A stretch of DNA of 64,000 nucleotides, from positions 16,215,934 to 16,279,933 of the forward strand of contig NC_045138.2 of the NCBI RefSeq assembly GCF_008831285.2. Direction: 5' to 3'. Below, piece after piece: positions 31,340-43,974 of the stretch. Under the pieces are notes generated by a model. That model was not told the DNA's origin. It did no database searches and saw only the letters and a list, made by a program, of their open reading frames with translations. Numbering within the stretch: position 1 is the first letter of the stretch; the number at the start of each line of letters is the position of its first letter. The translations under genes and the position numbers were made by a program. Source of the DNA: Nymphaea colorata. Its lineage: Eukaryota > Streptophyta > Magnoliopsida > Nymphaeales > Nymphaeaceae.

Positions 31340-34300
31340 TTATCAGATTCTCCGGCTAAAATTCTTGTTAAATAGCGAGATATGCTGCTTTTCACGTGAA
31401 GCCATAATCGCAAGTGTCTGCAATATATGTCACTGAAAAGAATTGGTAATTGGGGATGTATTCAAAACATTATGATTCATGACATGTCGAAAAAGAAATA
31501 AAGTTCTGATAAATTTGCTAAAAAGGTAAAATGTACTTACTTTCGGGACAACAAATAATTTATATTGATGTTAGCTTTAAACTTGATTCTATAGTTTCAT
31601 GTTTTTTCAGAGTTGCTTGGTGCTGAATCTTCCGTCTGTAATCTCAGAGAAGAGCCTCATGTTTCTGAAGTTCCTTATACATGCCTTGGCACCAACCAAA
31701 ATAGAGGCATATGTTTAAAGTCTATGAACTTATAATGTGGCTGTGAAGCTCTTTTCTCCTCTCTGGTTGGATAATATTTATGATCAATATTTTAAAACCT
31801 GGTGACTTGGGACACGGCTCGTCCATTTTAACTCAGTATGTCAAATCGGTGACCCAGGTCGGGTTATGTTAATTATTGTTTTTGAAAGAAAAACAATATA
31901 TAACTTGTCATTCAAACACAAAAAAGTTGTAAAATGACTTGAATACATGTAACTTGTAAATAAGCCAACCAAACGTCAACTAATAACTAAATTACATTTT
32001 CTCATTTGATAACAAGAAGTTGGAAAATTGAGTTGCTGCCCTTATTTTATACTTGCATATTAAAAAAAAAAACTATGTAGCAAGAGCGAACATATCAGTG
32101 AAAACAAGTCAATCAAAACCAAACACTAAGATCAATATATTTAACATTTACAACTATGTAATAGTTAACAAACTCAGCATGTATGTTATTATTATGTAAA
32201 AGTAAAAATCTAAAAGTGAAGAGTCTAGTATCCTAAAAATTGAAATACGTACACCGCATATGAAGTTAAATCTAATTAGTTTTAACTTTTCATTTTTAAT
32301 ATGCAAATTTTATAAATGAAAAATAATTTTAAATTCTTACATTTCAATAGATTAGAAGATTCACGTCAAAATTAAGTAACTAACAGCTTAATTAATTACA
32401 AAATACAAAATTTATCACTCGGCTACAACAAGTTAAAAAGAGTCTTGCCTGTGCTAAACCGAGTTTCTACCTGTCATGTAGATTGTCAACAAAAAACGAG
32501 CCTCTCTACTGGGCTGAGCCAATAGATCACTGAGTCAAATTTAGCCAACAAGCTGACTCAGGAAGTTTTTAAACACTGCTTATTATGCTCCACTATAGCT
32601 GATAGCTGAGGTTGTAACCACGAACTTTTTTTGACAGTGGTAAGGAAAAGCAGAAACTTGTTGCTTATATCTGAAAATTCAGAGACATATGGCCCTTTTC
32701 TAGAATCAGTGGGAAGGTTTTGGTTCTTATATGACAGATTTTTCATTATTATATGCCAATATTTATCTCAAAATTTTCGTGTAAATGTAATATTTTTGTT
32801 TTTGTGGCTCAATGCAAGTCTGCCATAAATTAGGATAAAATATTACAGTTACTTGCTCTAGTTCATAATATCACAGGATGTGAATTTGTGCATCGGTTTT
32901 TCTTTGTAATAAATGTGTATCAAACCTCTCTCTCTCTCTCTCTCTCATAACTTCAACAATATGGCAAAGACATAAACGTCCATCAGAACTGAATGCTTGA
33001 TCCATTACCGAGGATGTTGTTGATCCAATTACAGAAGCCCATGGGCTTGCGAGTTCCAAATTCTGATCCACCTCACCCATCTGGGACAAATGGACGTGGA
33101 CATCCAAGCTTCTTGTCTCAGCAGATAATAAATCTCTCTTATCTTATAGGTTGTGCTTGATAGCTTTGGATTTAGATCTGTAGCTACATAAAAAAAAGTG
33201 TGTTTTGGGAGATTCTCAATAACATGAATTTTAAATTCATGCTACATATTAAAAACCATAGATTTAAAGGTGGATGGAAGGTGATCTGATTTTAAATCTA
33301 TGGATTTGAAATCCTAAGATCTCAGATCACTGTGGATCGGAAACAAACACCAGCATAGTGTTTCAGCTATCTGTATCTTGCGATGCCTATACAAACTAAG
33401 CAAGTCTAACTGCACTAACTTGAGTTTACACTTGATTAAACCATTCTAAAAAAACGAACTTTAACCAATTTTTTATAGATAGTTTTGGCATATTCTTTTC
33501 TTGGTCCAAACGTTCCAGAAACCCATCAACTAAGATTGATAAAAACTAGATTAACGACAGAGAAGAGAACGTCATTAATTCAAAATGTTATTACACGTTT
33601 TTTTTTTTTTTTAATCAAAGCATCCAACTTTTGATATGGAATAAAGTTGTGCTTGAAGCAGTGAAAATGTTTCTTTTCCTCCTCATAAAATTGTTCTTCA
33701 AGCGGCGAGAATGTTTCTTTTTTCTTATTCACATTACTCCATGCATTTATCGGCGTTTTGTTGCAAGTCTCCAAAAGAACCTTTTGCCGCTAATTTTCTG
33801 GAATGAAAATTCTAGTTTCAATATGGAATTATGATTCTAAAATATAAAAACAACTTGTTTGATGAAAAGGGAATTCAAATTCATGAATTCATGCCTTGCA
33901 TCCAAAGAGAGATGAAAATGTTCCAAAATTTTGAATTCATAATTCCATCCCTTACGGTGGAATCATGATTTTAGAATTTAGATTCTAAAATGAGCATATA
34001 ATTTCGGAATCAAATTTCTTTGATTGATAATGCAGTTCTCATTGTTAAAGAATGAGAATAATGATTCTAGAATTCGATTGGTTCCAAGTGAATCAAACAT
34101 CAAAATCCTGCCGAATTCTTATAGCTTTGCATTAGACCCACATTAAAAACAAGTGAGTGTTAGTCTTCATGGAGTATTTTATAATAGAAATTAAATAAAA
34201 ATAAATAACAATGGTAAGGAAGATTGTAAAATTTTGCCCCTACCAAAGTGAAATCTTTTCGTGGGATGTTGATATAGTAATATGTAAAGGATCCTTTTTT

Positions 34301-34470
34301 ATTGCAACCAGATCGAGCGCAACAAGCATGCACCAAATAAGGTGGAGGGTATGTTTGAATTTTTTTTTTTTTATAAAAAATGGGTACTTTAAACTTTTAA
34401 ACTTTTTCACAATTTTTTTTATCCTTTAAAATTTTTTTTTTTTAATTTTAATTTTAATGGACGCATTTTT
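31340..34470. other. gene-poor AT-rich region downstream of the PPR gene
   Basis: No gene is recognised. The stretch 32926-32946 is a (CT)n run. A block at about 33130-33360 is related to one at about 35510-35650 (ttttgggagat, ctcatgctacat, ttaaaaaccat). The block 33840-34110 has many GAATTC/ATTCC words like decayed small elements. Confidence 0.5.
33195..33300. repeat. dispersed repeat fragment, related to 35555-35650
   Basis: Shares ttttgggagat, a cat[g/t]ctacat-type word and ttaaaaaccat-atttaa in the same order and strand as 35555-35650. Similarity is partial. No ends or coding capacity are visible. Confidence 0.45.
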
Positions 34471-34583
34471 CTCACTGAAGCGATGGCGGAGTCCCCCAAA
34501 GGTACGTCCGAACCACCTGCTCCATGCTGTCTTCTTCATTGCCGCGACTCCTCTCCGCATTCCCTGGTTACCAACTTTGCCGT
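34471..34583 (+). pseudogene. 113-bp fragment copied from the 5' end of the 29195 PPR gene
   Basis: Aligns without gaps to 29142-29254 at about 87-88% identity by eye, from ctcactgaag in the leader through the first 20 codons of the PPR protein. It reads MLSSSLPRLLSAFPGYQL in the PPR frame. Downstream sequence is unrelated and no PPR repeat follows. It is a relic, not a gene. It lies 3.1 kb past the parent's stop, in the same orientation. Confidence 0.85.
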
Positions 34584-35554
34584 CTACTCCTCTGCTCGTT
34601 CCCTGGCAATGAAATTTTGTAAAATGGAAATGGTTAGATCGATCCATTTCCATTTTGCTCAATCCCAACCAGGAAGCCACAGCCACTCCCAACTTCAAGC
34701 ACAATTATAATCCTGTTCACACTCTCCTCCCCAAATGCAAACTCTTAATGACAGTATGTCTGAGAGGAGAACAGGAGAGAAGGATGAGACCACAGTGAAC
34801 ATGAGGCAGTCTCACGAGACTCAGGCCATTGCCCCAACACCAACTGAAAACTTGTTAGCCTCGTGAAAAAAAAAGTTTTCTGGCTCAAGTTGTTGGCAAC
34901 GACTTTCGTCCATCTACACTTAGATTGTTGAGGAATTAGACTGTTGTGGAATGCTCAAGAGGTTCTCCTGCCCGGCTAGATGAAAAGCAGGAAAATGCAG
35001 CCGCCTCTTTGTTGTGGGAGGGATAGGTCCTGTGTTTTTCTTTTTCTTCTCTTGCCAACAATGGTTACATGAAACTAGATGATGGGCACAAAAGAGTCAC
35101 ATTGATTTCCATTCGTATATTATCTGAGGGTGCTCAGAAGATAGATTGTTGGTTTTGAACAGAAGTTTACAAGGGCTGATGTCATTCCTTTTGTTCTTTT
35201 CTTTTCCTTTCTGCAAGCGCTAGGATCGCTTTTGATATTGGAGACGTGACTGAACAATGTTCAACTCTCAAGTTAGGGCCCCCTTGAACTCCACGGACGC
35301 TCTCTCATACAAGTGAAAGGAGGCTGAGCCGTGCTCCTCCTCTCGTATACAAGGACTGAAGACTGAAGAGTTGCAGCCGTAAGCTAAAGTGATGACCCGT
35401 TAACTAATCTTAATCTTATGACAGAATCTTTTAGTACCAAAGCCAATAAAGGTCGTCTGACTCTTCATCTTCTAATAAATATCACATGTTCAAGCTTAAA
35501 AACCTATGGGTCATGTTTGATAGCCTACATCTTATATGTGTGGTTGCAATAAAT

Positions 35555-35650
35555 GACATATTTTGGGAGATCCTTCCTTTAAACAAACTCATGCTACATG
35601 TTAAAAACCATGAATTTAAGGTCGGATTGAAAAGAAATTGATGCCAAACT
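35555..35650. repeat. dispersed repeat fragment, related to 33195-33300
   Basis: See 33195-33300; the two blocks share word order and orientation 2.3 kb apart. Confidence 0.45.
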
Positions 35651-37005
35651 CATTAGCTCAGATATTTGTCTAGCAATGGAGCTTCCTTTGGGTTCATCAG
35701 ATCAACGTGAGCGAGTCTGTTCGTCTCATTTTGAGATAGAAACAACTATAATATTTTTTTTTTTTTAAAAAAAAAGCTATGTCTTCGTACTCGTGAGGTG
35801 TCAACTCGATATGAATTGACCGATACGGGCCGATACACACCGACTTTGATGTCATTTTGTTGTGTTCATGAAGCTTGGACCCACAGGAGGGCTTGTTTGG
35901 GCTTGCTAGGCATCTCCAGACCTTCAAAGGAAGCAGCCATGTGCAGTTGAGCAATCACATGCCTTCATCAAGCACAAGAGGACAACAAAGATAGAAGATG
36001 GGCCACCCACCATGAAAGCATGCAATGCCAAACCATTATGGCTCTTCTTGACTACTCATCACCTCCTCCTTCTTCTTACTGTGCCACCACATGCACTGCT
36101 TCAATTATCACCAATTCCTCCTTTCCTTTATTGTCATTATGGGAGCCAAAACTTGGCAATAATAATCCGAATCAGGCCCTATGTTTCAGATTTTTACATA
36201 GTTTCCGGGGATATTTTGACCTGTATAAGGAAATTTACAAGCTTGAGCCTTGTGTGTGGGATTAAGATAAATCATTGGCCTCCAAATATTCTCTTGCTGT
36301 TAATATTACTTAGACACCTTAATTAATGGCACCATTGTTGCCGAACTTCCGAATAAATGCAAAATCAATGGAGCCAGAACGATCCAACGGCGCAGTATTT
36401 AAAGCTTTTGAATCAAATCCAACGGCCCACATGGTCTCTCATCATACCTGAGGTGGGGTCCGCATGACACTATAAAGCCTCTTTTCACTTTTTGGCTTCA
36501 AAAAGACCAAACAGAATTTTCTTAAGCACAACCGCTCCAGATCTTAGGGTTCGTAAGCAAGTCTGGATTTGAGGTCCACGTATCAGATCCACATTGAGAG
36601 ATATCAACCTTGAAAAAGCCTAGTTTATTATTGACCTGAAATTTGGTTAAGCACTTATAAAAAGGTCTAGATCCAATATCTGGGTTTTTGTGGGTTTGGG
36701 CTGTCATATATAGATCCAACCCGTGCACAGAAACCCATGCTGATCCAAGTCCTGCCAGTCTGCTTCCCTTTCTCCACAAGACAAACAGAATTGCACACGT
36801 CACCGAGATATGCATTCAAGAACTGCGATCCCAACAAACATTTTAAGATTTTTCCTGAGCTCCCCTTGATTTATCATGATATTGTTATGTATATATTTTT
36901 TGTATTTTTTGGTTCTAACGACATGAATAAACATTTCCAAATTATTTTACCTCCAACTTCCTTTTTCTACACAAATTTCTCTAGTTCTGGAGTTGTGAAG
37001 AGCAA

Positions 37006-37072
37006 GAAAAAAAAGAAAATATATATATATATATATAAAGTGGTTTCTTGCCTGGTGAGAAAAAAAAGGAAA

Positions 37073-37103
<31 letters not shown>

Positions 37104-37121
37104 GGTTTCTTGCCTGGTGAG
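37006..37121. repeat. 62-bp tandem duplication with A-run and (AT)n
   Basis: Each copy is an A/G run, then (AT)n, then agtggtttcttgcctggtga. The last part is identical at 37039-37058 and 37101-37120. The (AT)n lengths differ between copies, as expected for slippage. Confidence 0.9.
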
Positions 37122-37891
37122 GACAGTCCCCATGATCATTTCTTGAGCTCGCAGTCGCCATCTCCGAATTGAGATATTATACTTCTGTACCATGTCTGAT
37201 GTTTGGATCTGTCTCAGATCTGGATCTGAATCACCAAAATCTGGATATGGATTTGGATCGACCGCAGGTTTGACCAGGTCCTGCCCCACAATCATCTTTG
37301 AACGCATGTTCTGGGGCGAGCCACGGGAAGGATGATCTCCCCTTTGTCTTGTAGCCCGGGCCCCCCACCGAACCTCGCGCTGCGGGACCCACCCCAAAAT
37401 GGCAGAACGTGATTGGCTTAAAATCTAAAATAATGGAACGTGAGACCATTGAATAATCCTCTCATACCCGACCCGAAGGATTTTGATGCCGGGCCTTGTT
37501 ATCGGGAAAATATCGCGAAAAAAACCCCCACACAAATTCAAAAGTTCCGCCGGAGTGTACGCATGAGTCTTTTTTCATTCTAAATCAAACTGAGTACACC
37601 AATTCAACCAACTACATTATGTAATTTTGACGGTGAAAATATCGCGTTTAAAACCACCGAGATATTAAATGTTTCACTTTTCCTCTTCGTGATAAAAGAT
37701 GTGATGACTTTAAATAAATAGCATTTTAAAATACTTTTTAGGTATTCATTTTGAAATATATTGTGATATTTGTAGGCCGGCGGCCCCCACCGGCTCACCA
37801 TCATCTCCGCCCCAAGCGCCACAAATCTCGTGTTTCGCTTCCTCAAAGTTTCCACGAGATCGATCTTTTTCCTCTCTCCGTTTTCTATGCT

Positions 37892-37899
37892 TATAAAAG
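37892..37899 (+). promoter_or_regulatory. TATA box of the Ser-rich gene
   Basis: TATAAAAG lies 93 bp upstream of the chosen ATG at 37985, a usual plant spacing for a leader of about 60 nt. It supports starting the protein at 37985 rather than using the longer frame that opens at 37751. Confidence 0.6.
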
Positions 37900-37984
37900 A
37901 GGATGGGACGACGAAGGAAGTAGTTGCACCAGACTTCTGAGCTTTCCGCCGCCATCGGCACTACCACCAGCGCCAGCGGAGGAA

Positions 37985-38734
37985 ATGGAGGCCTACGCTG
38001 CTCCCGTGCCTTCCAGCGACTTCAAGCAAGCAGGAGCCGTGCCGTTCAAGTGGGAAATCCGGCCGGGAATCCCGAGATCGACGTCTACCTCCTCCTCAGC
38101 GCCGCCGTCGCCAGCCCCCGATCAACACCACCTCCGCCCGCCTCCTCCAGGATCCTCCACCATCTTCTCCAGCTTCTCCGGCGCCCTCACTCCCCCGTCC
38201 TCTGCGTCGCACCGCTATCGCAGCTCGAGATCTCTAAGAATCACCAGCTTCTCGCCTTCCCCGTCGTACCGCTCTCTTTCCTCCATTTCTTCATCGTCTT
38301 CCTCTTCCATCCGCCGCCGTACACAAAGCAATCCGATCTCGCTAGGCTGCTTCCTCTTCCGCAGCCTGCGGCGAAGGGTTCGAGGCCGCGGCGCCGGCAG
38401 AAGCAGCAGCGGGAGCAGCAGCAGCAGCGGAAGCAGCAGCACTGCCGCCGTCAGGAACCGGCCGTTCGATACCGTCTCCGAGGTGGGGACGCCGGTGCGG
38501 GCGTGTTCGTCGCCTCCGTCTCCGCTGTCGGGAGCCGAAGAGTCGCCGCTGCAGGTGGGACGATCGCTGTCGAGCGCAGGCGAATCGCCTCGCTTCGCCC
38601 GCGTTTCCCCTCGGGCGTTCTCCTCGTTCAGGGAATCGCCGGTGGCCTCCTACGATCCTTGCTACCATAATCCCCTGCAGCCGTCCGCCTCCTTCCAGAA
38701 CGACCTCGAGTGGGCTACTTATGGCCTCTTCTGA
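37985..38734 (+). CDS. Ser-rich protein with PFxWExxPGxPR motif (DUF688-like)
   Basis: An intronless, GC-rich gene of 249 residues. Near the N-terminus (about residues 20-33) is AVPFKWEIRPGIPR, the signature of a group of uncharacterised plant proteins often labelled DUF688. The rest is low complexity: Ser/Pro-rich at 35-100, a basic block IRRRTQ..RSLRRRVRGRGAGR at about 105-140, and Ser/Gly runs. Repeated (E)SP motifs (EESPLQ, GESPRFA, RESPVAS) lie near the C-terminus. The frame is open 234 nt further upstream, but that part would lie before the TATA box, so the ATG at 37985 was chosen. Function is unknown. The composition suggests a disordered, possibly phosphorylated, nuclear or cytoplasmic protein (inference). 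Codon GC contrasts strongly with the AT-rich flanks. Confidence 0.7.
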   Translation: MEAYAAPVPSSDFKQAGAVPFKWEIRPGIPRSTSTSSSAPPSPAPDQHHLRPPPPGSSTIFSSFSGALTPPSSASHRYRSSRSLRITSFSPSPSYRSLSSISSSSSSSIRRRTQSNPISLGCFLFRSLRRRVRGRGAGRSSSGSSSSSGSSSTAAVRNRPFDTVSEVGTPVRACSSPPSPLSGAEESPLQVGRSLSSAGESPRFARVSPRAFSSFRESPVASYDPCYHNPLQPSASFQNDLEWATYGLF

Positions 38735-41700
38735 GTTCTGAGCCACGGGAGGCCGCCGGCCAGTTCCGACGCTGCCCAAGTCGGCTCCTTAGTCGCAGCT
38801 GCAGCAGATGTATACTCGCGTTCTTAAAGGACGATATTTTACCCATTTTATCGCAATTTTCAGAACTTCCTTGTTAGATGTATATATTTCTTTCCCGGCG
38901 AGATTTGTGAATATGCTTGGGTTTCCGAGGATGAGGAATTCCCGTTTTCTTTGTTGAGATAATTGGTGTTTGGTGCGTTTGATAGTTAAATGGAATTACA
39001 AAATGAGAATAAAATTTGTATCATGGTTTTTCAATTTTGGGTGAGCAAGATGTTCATAGCATCATTGATGGCAATGGTGCATCCTTCTTCAACACTTTAG
39101 TGTTGCACTTCATCATCTTAACTTTAAGAAATAAAATTATAACGCCTTTAAAAATCAAACTAAAAACTGCCTGATCAGTTTCATTTTTTCATGTTCATTA
39201 CTTTTCTTTGAGAGCCATAAGTAGTTTTTTAAAAAGATTGATAGACAAAAGCTTTTATTTTCAATGAAACATTATGAGGGTGCCCCTCATCACATTGACT
39301 TGGGCTTGTACCTTCTTACCATGGAAAGCGAAAGGAGTTGTTGGGAGTTTTTGTTTCTTAATGTTTATGTGTACTTGATAGTCAATAATATGGTAAAGCC
39401 AAACGCAAGAAAGAAAAAAAGATTCAAATTGGTAATATTAAAAAAAAGAGAGATTCGAATTTAGAGTATGGAGAGCTTGGTTTGGAAAATGAGACGCTTC
39501 AAAATTTTGAACAAGTGTTTGCTTGGTGGATCAATTAATCAAAATTGACTTAAATTGACTTTGGGGACTGTAGATTGTGAATTTCGTTACTTCACGTTGA
39601 TTTTTGGAGTCCTATTTTTGTGTTTTGAGGTTGAAAGGTAGACGTTATTGGAGAGAAGACCTGCTTGAATTTTCTTTAACCATCTTGACTTATTCTCAAT
39701 TATGGGGATGTGAACAGGTCCGTCGGATTTGTTTATCGAATAGAAATCGAATCCATTAGTCAAGTTGAGTTAATTAAGAAAACAGGTTTTAGTTCCAGGC
39801 AAATTGGAAACACGGTTTGAATATCTGAATCCGAGATAAAATATTATGTCCAACAAGTATCTGACTTGATTATAAGTAAAAGTTGGATAGTAACCACTCT
39901 TGGATCCGAATCCAGTTTCCTAAAATTCAAGTCCAACTCCTAGCCTGACTCACAATAATGTGTATCGCACATCATTTTTTATGGTTTCTTACAACACTGG
40001 CAGGCCCCACTCATTGAATACATAGAGACTAGGAACTCTTGGGTTTTCTTTGATCATACAGCCATATATTCTTGGATGCAGGAGGTTAACAAACCACCAC
40101 TTGAAAACTCCGTGCCCATGGAGTCTAGGGCTGCGTCGGGACTTGAGTAAGGTACGATACACCATTCAACTTAAATGTCGAGATCTCAACTTTTACGGCT
40201 CAAGAAAGCAGGACTTGCAAAAATCGAACATGCCATGTGCCTTCGATGCATTTGCCTGCTCTACCAAATTTGCGAGGACCTATATTCCCTAAACAAAACT
40301 GCCGCCTATGGTTTGGGTTTGTATCGTTTACTCCTTTACCAAGATCCAAACTTCAGTTATGGGTGATCAAGAGCCCTGATTTGGAGCAAGATCTTTGCAA
40401 AGTACCGATTGTTGTTTTCTATTCTAATAATGACATGTTGAGGGAAATAACTTTCAGTAAAAGATGAAAAATTGGGTCCCAACTTGTGAAAGCTTTCAAG
40501 ATCTAATTAAAGTTGTCTTCTTTTCTTTAATCATTTTTTTTTAATTAAATTAATCGAACAGGAAAAGACTTTGATGAGGCCCTTAAGCTATGCTTGATGA
40601 AGACAGGTGAGAAGTAGGCTCTGGGTTGACAAATGGAATGGCTCTATTCTTAACGGGAGGGTTCACTGGTAGAACCATGCAGCTATTGAAGGTGAGGTTG
40701 GGATGGAGGAAGATGTGTTGGAAGTTGCAATTCTTGTCAGGTGCTGACAGATTTGGTGGCATCGTAATAAGGCTATTCATGAGAATGTAGACTATTCAAG
40801 AATCGAGATGAAGAATGATGTGTAGAGGTCGTGCATGGAAGCCTTTTGGAGTATCCAATGAAACATGAAACTTCAGAGACTTGAAACATGAAAGAAGTTC
40901 TCATTTTTCAAACAGCATGATGTTCTAATATAGGATATGCAACTTCAGAATACAACATTAAGCACTTGATCGGTCAATCATACATGACAGAACGTTGTAC
41001 ACCATTCAAGTCCATGATTAATTCTTTTGGGAATATTCCAGTAAAACGATATTACTGAATTACATAATGAATATTTATAATTACAGCGACCGCATCTGCA
41101 TATGTATAGGGATGCAATTAAACAATTTATTCAGAGATCCTGAAGAAAGCTCATCTCCCGACTTCCACAATTTCCATGGGTCTTATGCCTGAAACAGAAA
41201 CAAAAAAAAAAAAACCCTGATCAACCATACTCTGATCAACCAATCATCTTAATGAAGAAAAACTAGCAAACTGCCAATATAACCTGAACCCATAAAACCA
41301 ATAAAATCTTCATACATATTAACAGAAGAGTAGCAACAAACAAAATAGAAAATTTGTAACACACCCGACCTGAACAACCCCACCAAGTACTGTAAAATTA
41401 TAGGCAACAAAATAAAAATTCGAAAAGAAAAAGGGGGAAATTTACAAGCCTACCCATTTTTCAATACCTGTTAAGTCGTGAACAAGTGATCCAAATGTTA
41501 TAACTCAACATGCTACGCGTGTATTATGAAAGCAGTGCTTATGCTGTAAAAGAAGCACTGTGGTGTAAATGAAGTACATTCATGATCCTCCATTGTGTAC
41601 TGACAAGCAACGGTTAAAATATCATTCTGCTCTATGAGCGGCAGCTGTTTGGGCAGTTCACAAGGTCACCTCCTTGGATGAGGATGCAATTTAGAACACG

Positions 41701-43974
41701 GAGATTCTACCCCAGTTAGTAACTTAAACAGAAAAGTGAGAAATAGTGTGATCTCCTAATGAGAAGCAGTCATGACCACCTGAACAAGTCCATCTGCATG
41801 ATTACATACAACATACAACTTTTCCTTTTAGAAGAATTCATTCATTCAGAAATATCTTAATGGAATAGCTAGTTCAGGCATATCATCCCAGCATGTGCAC
41901 AATATGCGACATAGCAATGGCACTGAATTGTAAATCAGAGTTCAGTAATGCTATTTCTGTGGGTGGTAGTAATTTCATTATCTAAAATGAAGAACACTTC
42001 CCACGAAAGATTTGTTGAAAAATACCAGTAACGGGTAAACAGTGAACGACTTCTTTGTGGAAGCACACAACCTTTTCTCAGGGCATGCTTAATACTTGTG
42101 GCTTCCTTTCATTTTGGAATGTCTATATCATTCCCACATTAAAGAAAGTTTGATTCCAAAGCTTAGATCATCCCAGAGGAAGGGATCTATTAAGAAGATA
42201 CCATAAAACTGTAAAAGGCAACAACCCATTATACAAGGTAAGCAAGTAAATGTGCAACTGGATGGCCAAGCTAAATCTAGATGCCACAAATTATTTAACC
42301 CCTCCTAACATGTCTTAAGAGCCTGCTCAGTTCCATTTCAGAGCCAAAACCAGATCACTATCAATGGCTAGACAAGAAGACACCCGTCCCCAGGTCCAAC
42401 TAAATAAGTAAATAACAAACATAAGATAATCTGTAACACCAATCAATTCATTGTGCACCGTGAAATCAACATCTGTAGAAGTGCTCACTTTCAATTCTTG
42501 ACCACACAGTGAAAAGCCACTAGTTTCATCATTCAGGAAGAAATATTTCCAAGAAAATTAATAAAATATCTTGAGTTTCAGGATTTCAGCTCTGCATAGA
42601 CTCTCTTGATACAACTCTTTGTAACCATTGTTTCAATAATGTACGTCAAAGATTAATGTCAATGAGGAAAATGACCATCAATTTTCAAGAGCAGCCAGCA
42701 TTGGAAGATTAATTGTTCAAAATCAAATTTCTACAACATATTCAATCTGAAAAAAGTAGATATCATGCATAAAGGATTCATTTCTATTACAACACGATCT
42801 CAACAAGAAAGCTGAAAACTCAATCAGAAAGAAATTCTTTTCCAACAACATCATGTTGAACAGAGTTGTTCCAATACTTTTCTGGTGCTCCGGAATCCTA
42901 GTAAAGATGAGTTCAGTAGTGCAACATGCATGTTGAACAGAGTATTGACAATTGGTTGCTAGGCACTCAGAGGATCCTAATAAACTTTTCACACACAAAG
43001 AAAATAGCCTGCAGTTTGCCATGAAAATTGCCTTGATAAGCATGATGTCCCATCAAATTTGCCTATGGAGAACAAATCCAGTGTTTCATTTAAGCTGTAC
43101 TATCACATAATAAAATAGCTCTTTAGAGTATATATGGAACTCTCAACTGAAATGTGACTAGTAACCAGAGAATTAACTGAATAATTATTCAGAGTAAGCA
43201 TCTACGTTAATTACGAGCCAAAGTGGTAACTGGTAAGACTACAATAATAGTATCCCTCATCTAGAGACAACGAAAAGGAACAAGCCATCTATAGCATGAT
43301 TCACTCCTTAGTCCAGCTTGAATGTGCTTAATGAAATATATTTCCCGATTATTCCATTATAAGCTCTAAGTAATGATACCTCGCTTCATGGCAAAAAGTG
43401 CACATCTGAGGCCTTGTTAAATCACAACAAGAACTAGCGTATACTAACTCTAAACACGAGATAAACACCGTCTCTCTCAAAAAAATTCAACAATTGTTAC
43501 ACCAAACTCAAAGTGATTCTCATATCGCTTTTCGCAGTCAGCGCCTCTATGAAAGGGTCGGGCAAATTATGGGATGCCGAAGTTTCATGCTAAATAGTTC
43601 GCCATCAGAGGAATCCATATTAAAGTGCTGTTTCAACCACAGAAAACCATTTCCTTATGGCAACCAAACAAAAGAAGCACTTGGCAATAGTTGATTGCAA
43701 GTTAGACATTAAAAAAAACAAACTTCTAAAGTACCAGTGAATGATCCAAGCGAAACCCTAGGTCACCATCCGAGATTTTTTTTTACAGTGAGCAGAGTAG
43801 CGAATTACCAGACAACCACGTAGACATCGAATTGAACTGTGACAGCTCCTATACAAAACAAATACGGAATATATTTACCAAAAAAACTTTAAAAAGGCAA
43901 ACGATCCACGTATCCATAAACAGAAGAAATTGAGCTAAGAATCGGATATAGAAAATTATCTATAAACATGGTCG
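38735..43974. other. long intergenic stretch, no gene recognised
   Basis: AT-rich with short unassigned frames. The segment 39710-39940 has words like those of the dispersed repeat (gaatccgag, ggatccgaatcc). A strong splice-acceptor-like sequence (a T run, then GTTTCTGTTTCAG) on the minus strand near 41185-41198 could mark a 3' exon of the DUF538 gene. A 15-mer, catgttgaacagagt, is repeated near 42851 and 42929. Confidence 0.45.

Larger units (their letters stand above)
34590..37984. other. gene-poor region upstream of the Ser-rich gene
   Basis: No coding region is recognised. It holds poly-A/T runs, a repeat relative at 35555-35650, an AT-rich tandem duplication at 37006-37121, and a promoter-like block at 36390-36490 without an ORF behind it. 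Confidence 0.5.

Noticed and set aside
37751-37984. N-terminal extension of the Ser-rich protein (78 codons, in frame)
   Set aside because: It contains the TATA box of the gene and lacks conserved sequence; the ATG at 37985 is followed by the family motif.
37924-38670. 248-codon overlapping frame in the Ser-rich gene
   Set aside because: It is a GC-rich frame shadow; only the 37985-38734 frame has the PFxWExxPGxPR motif.
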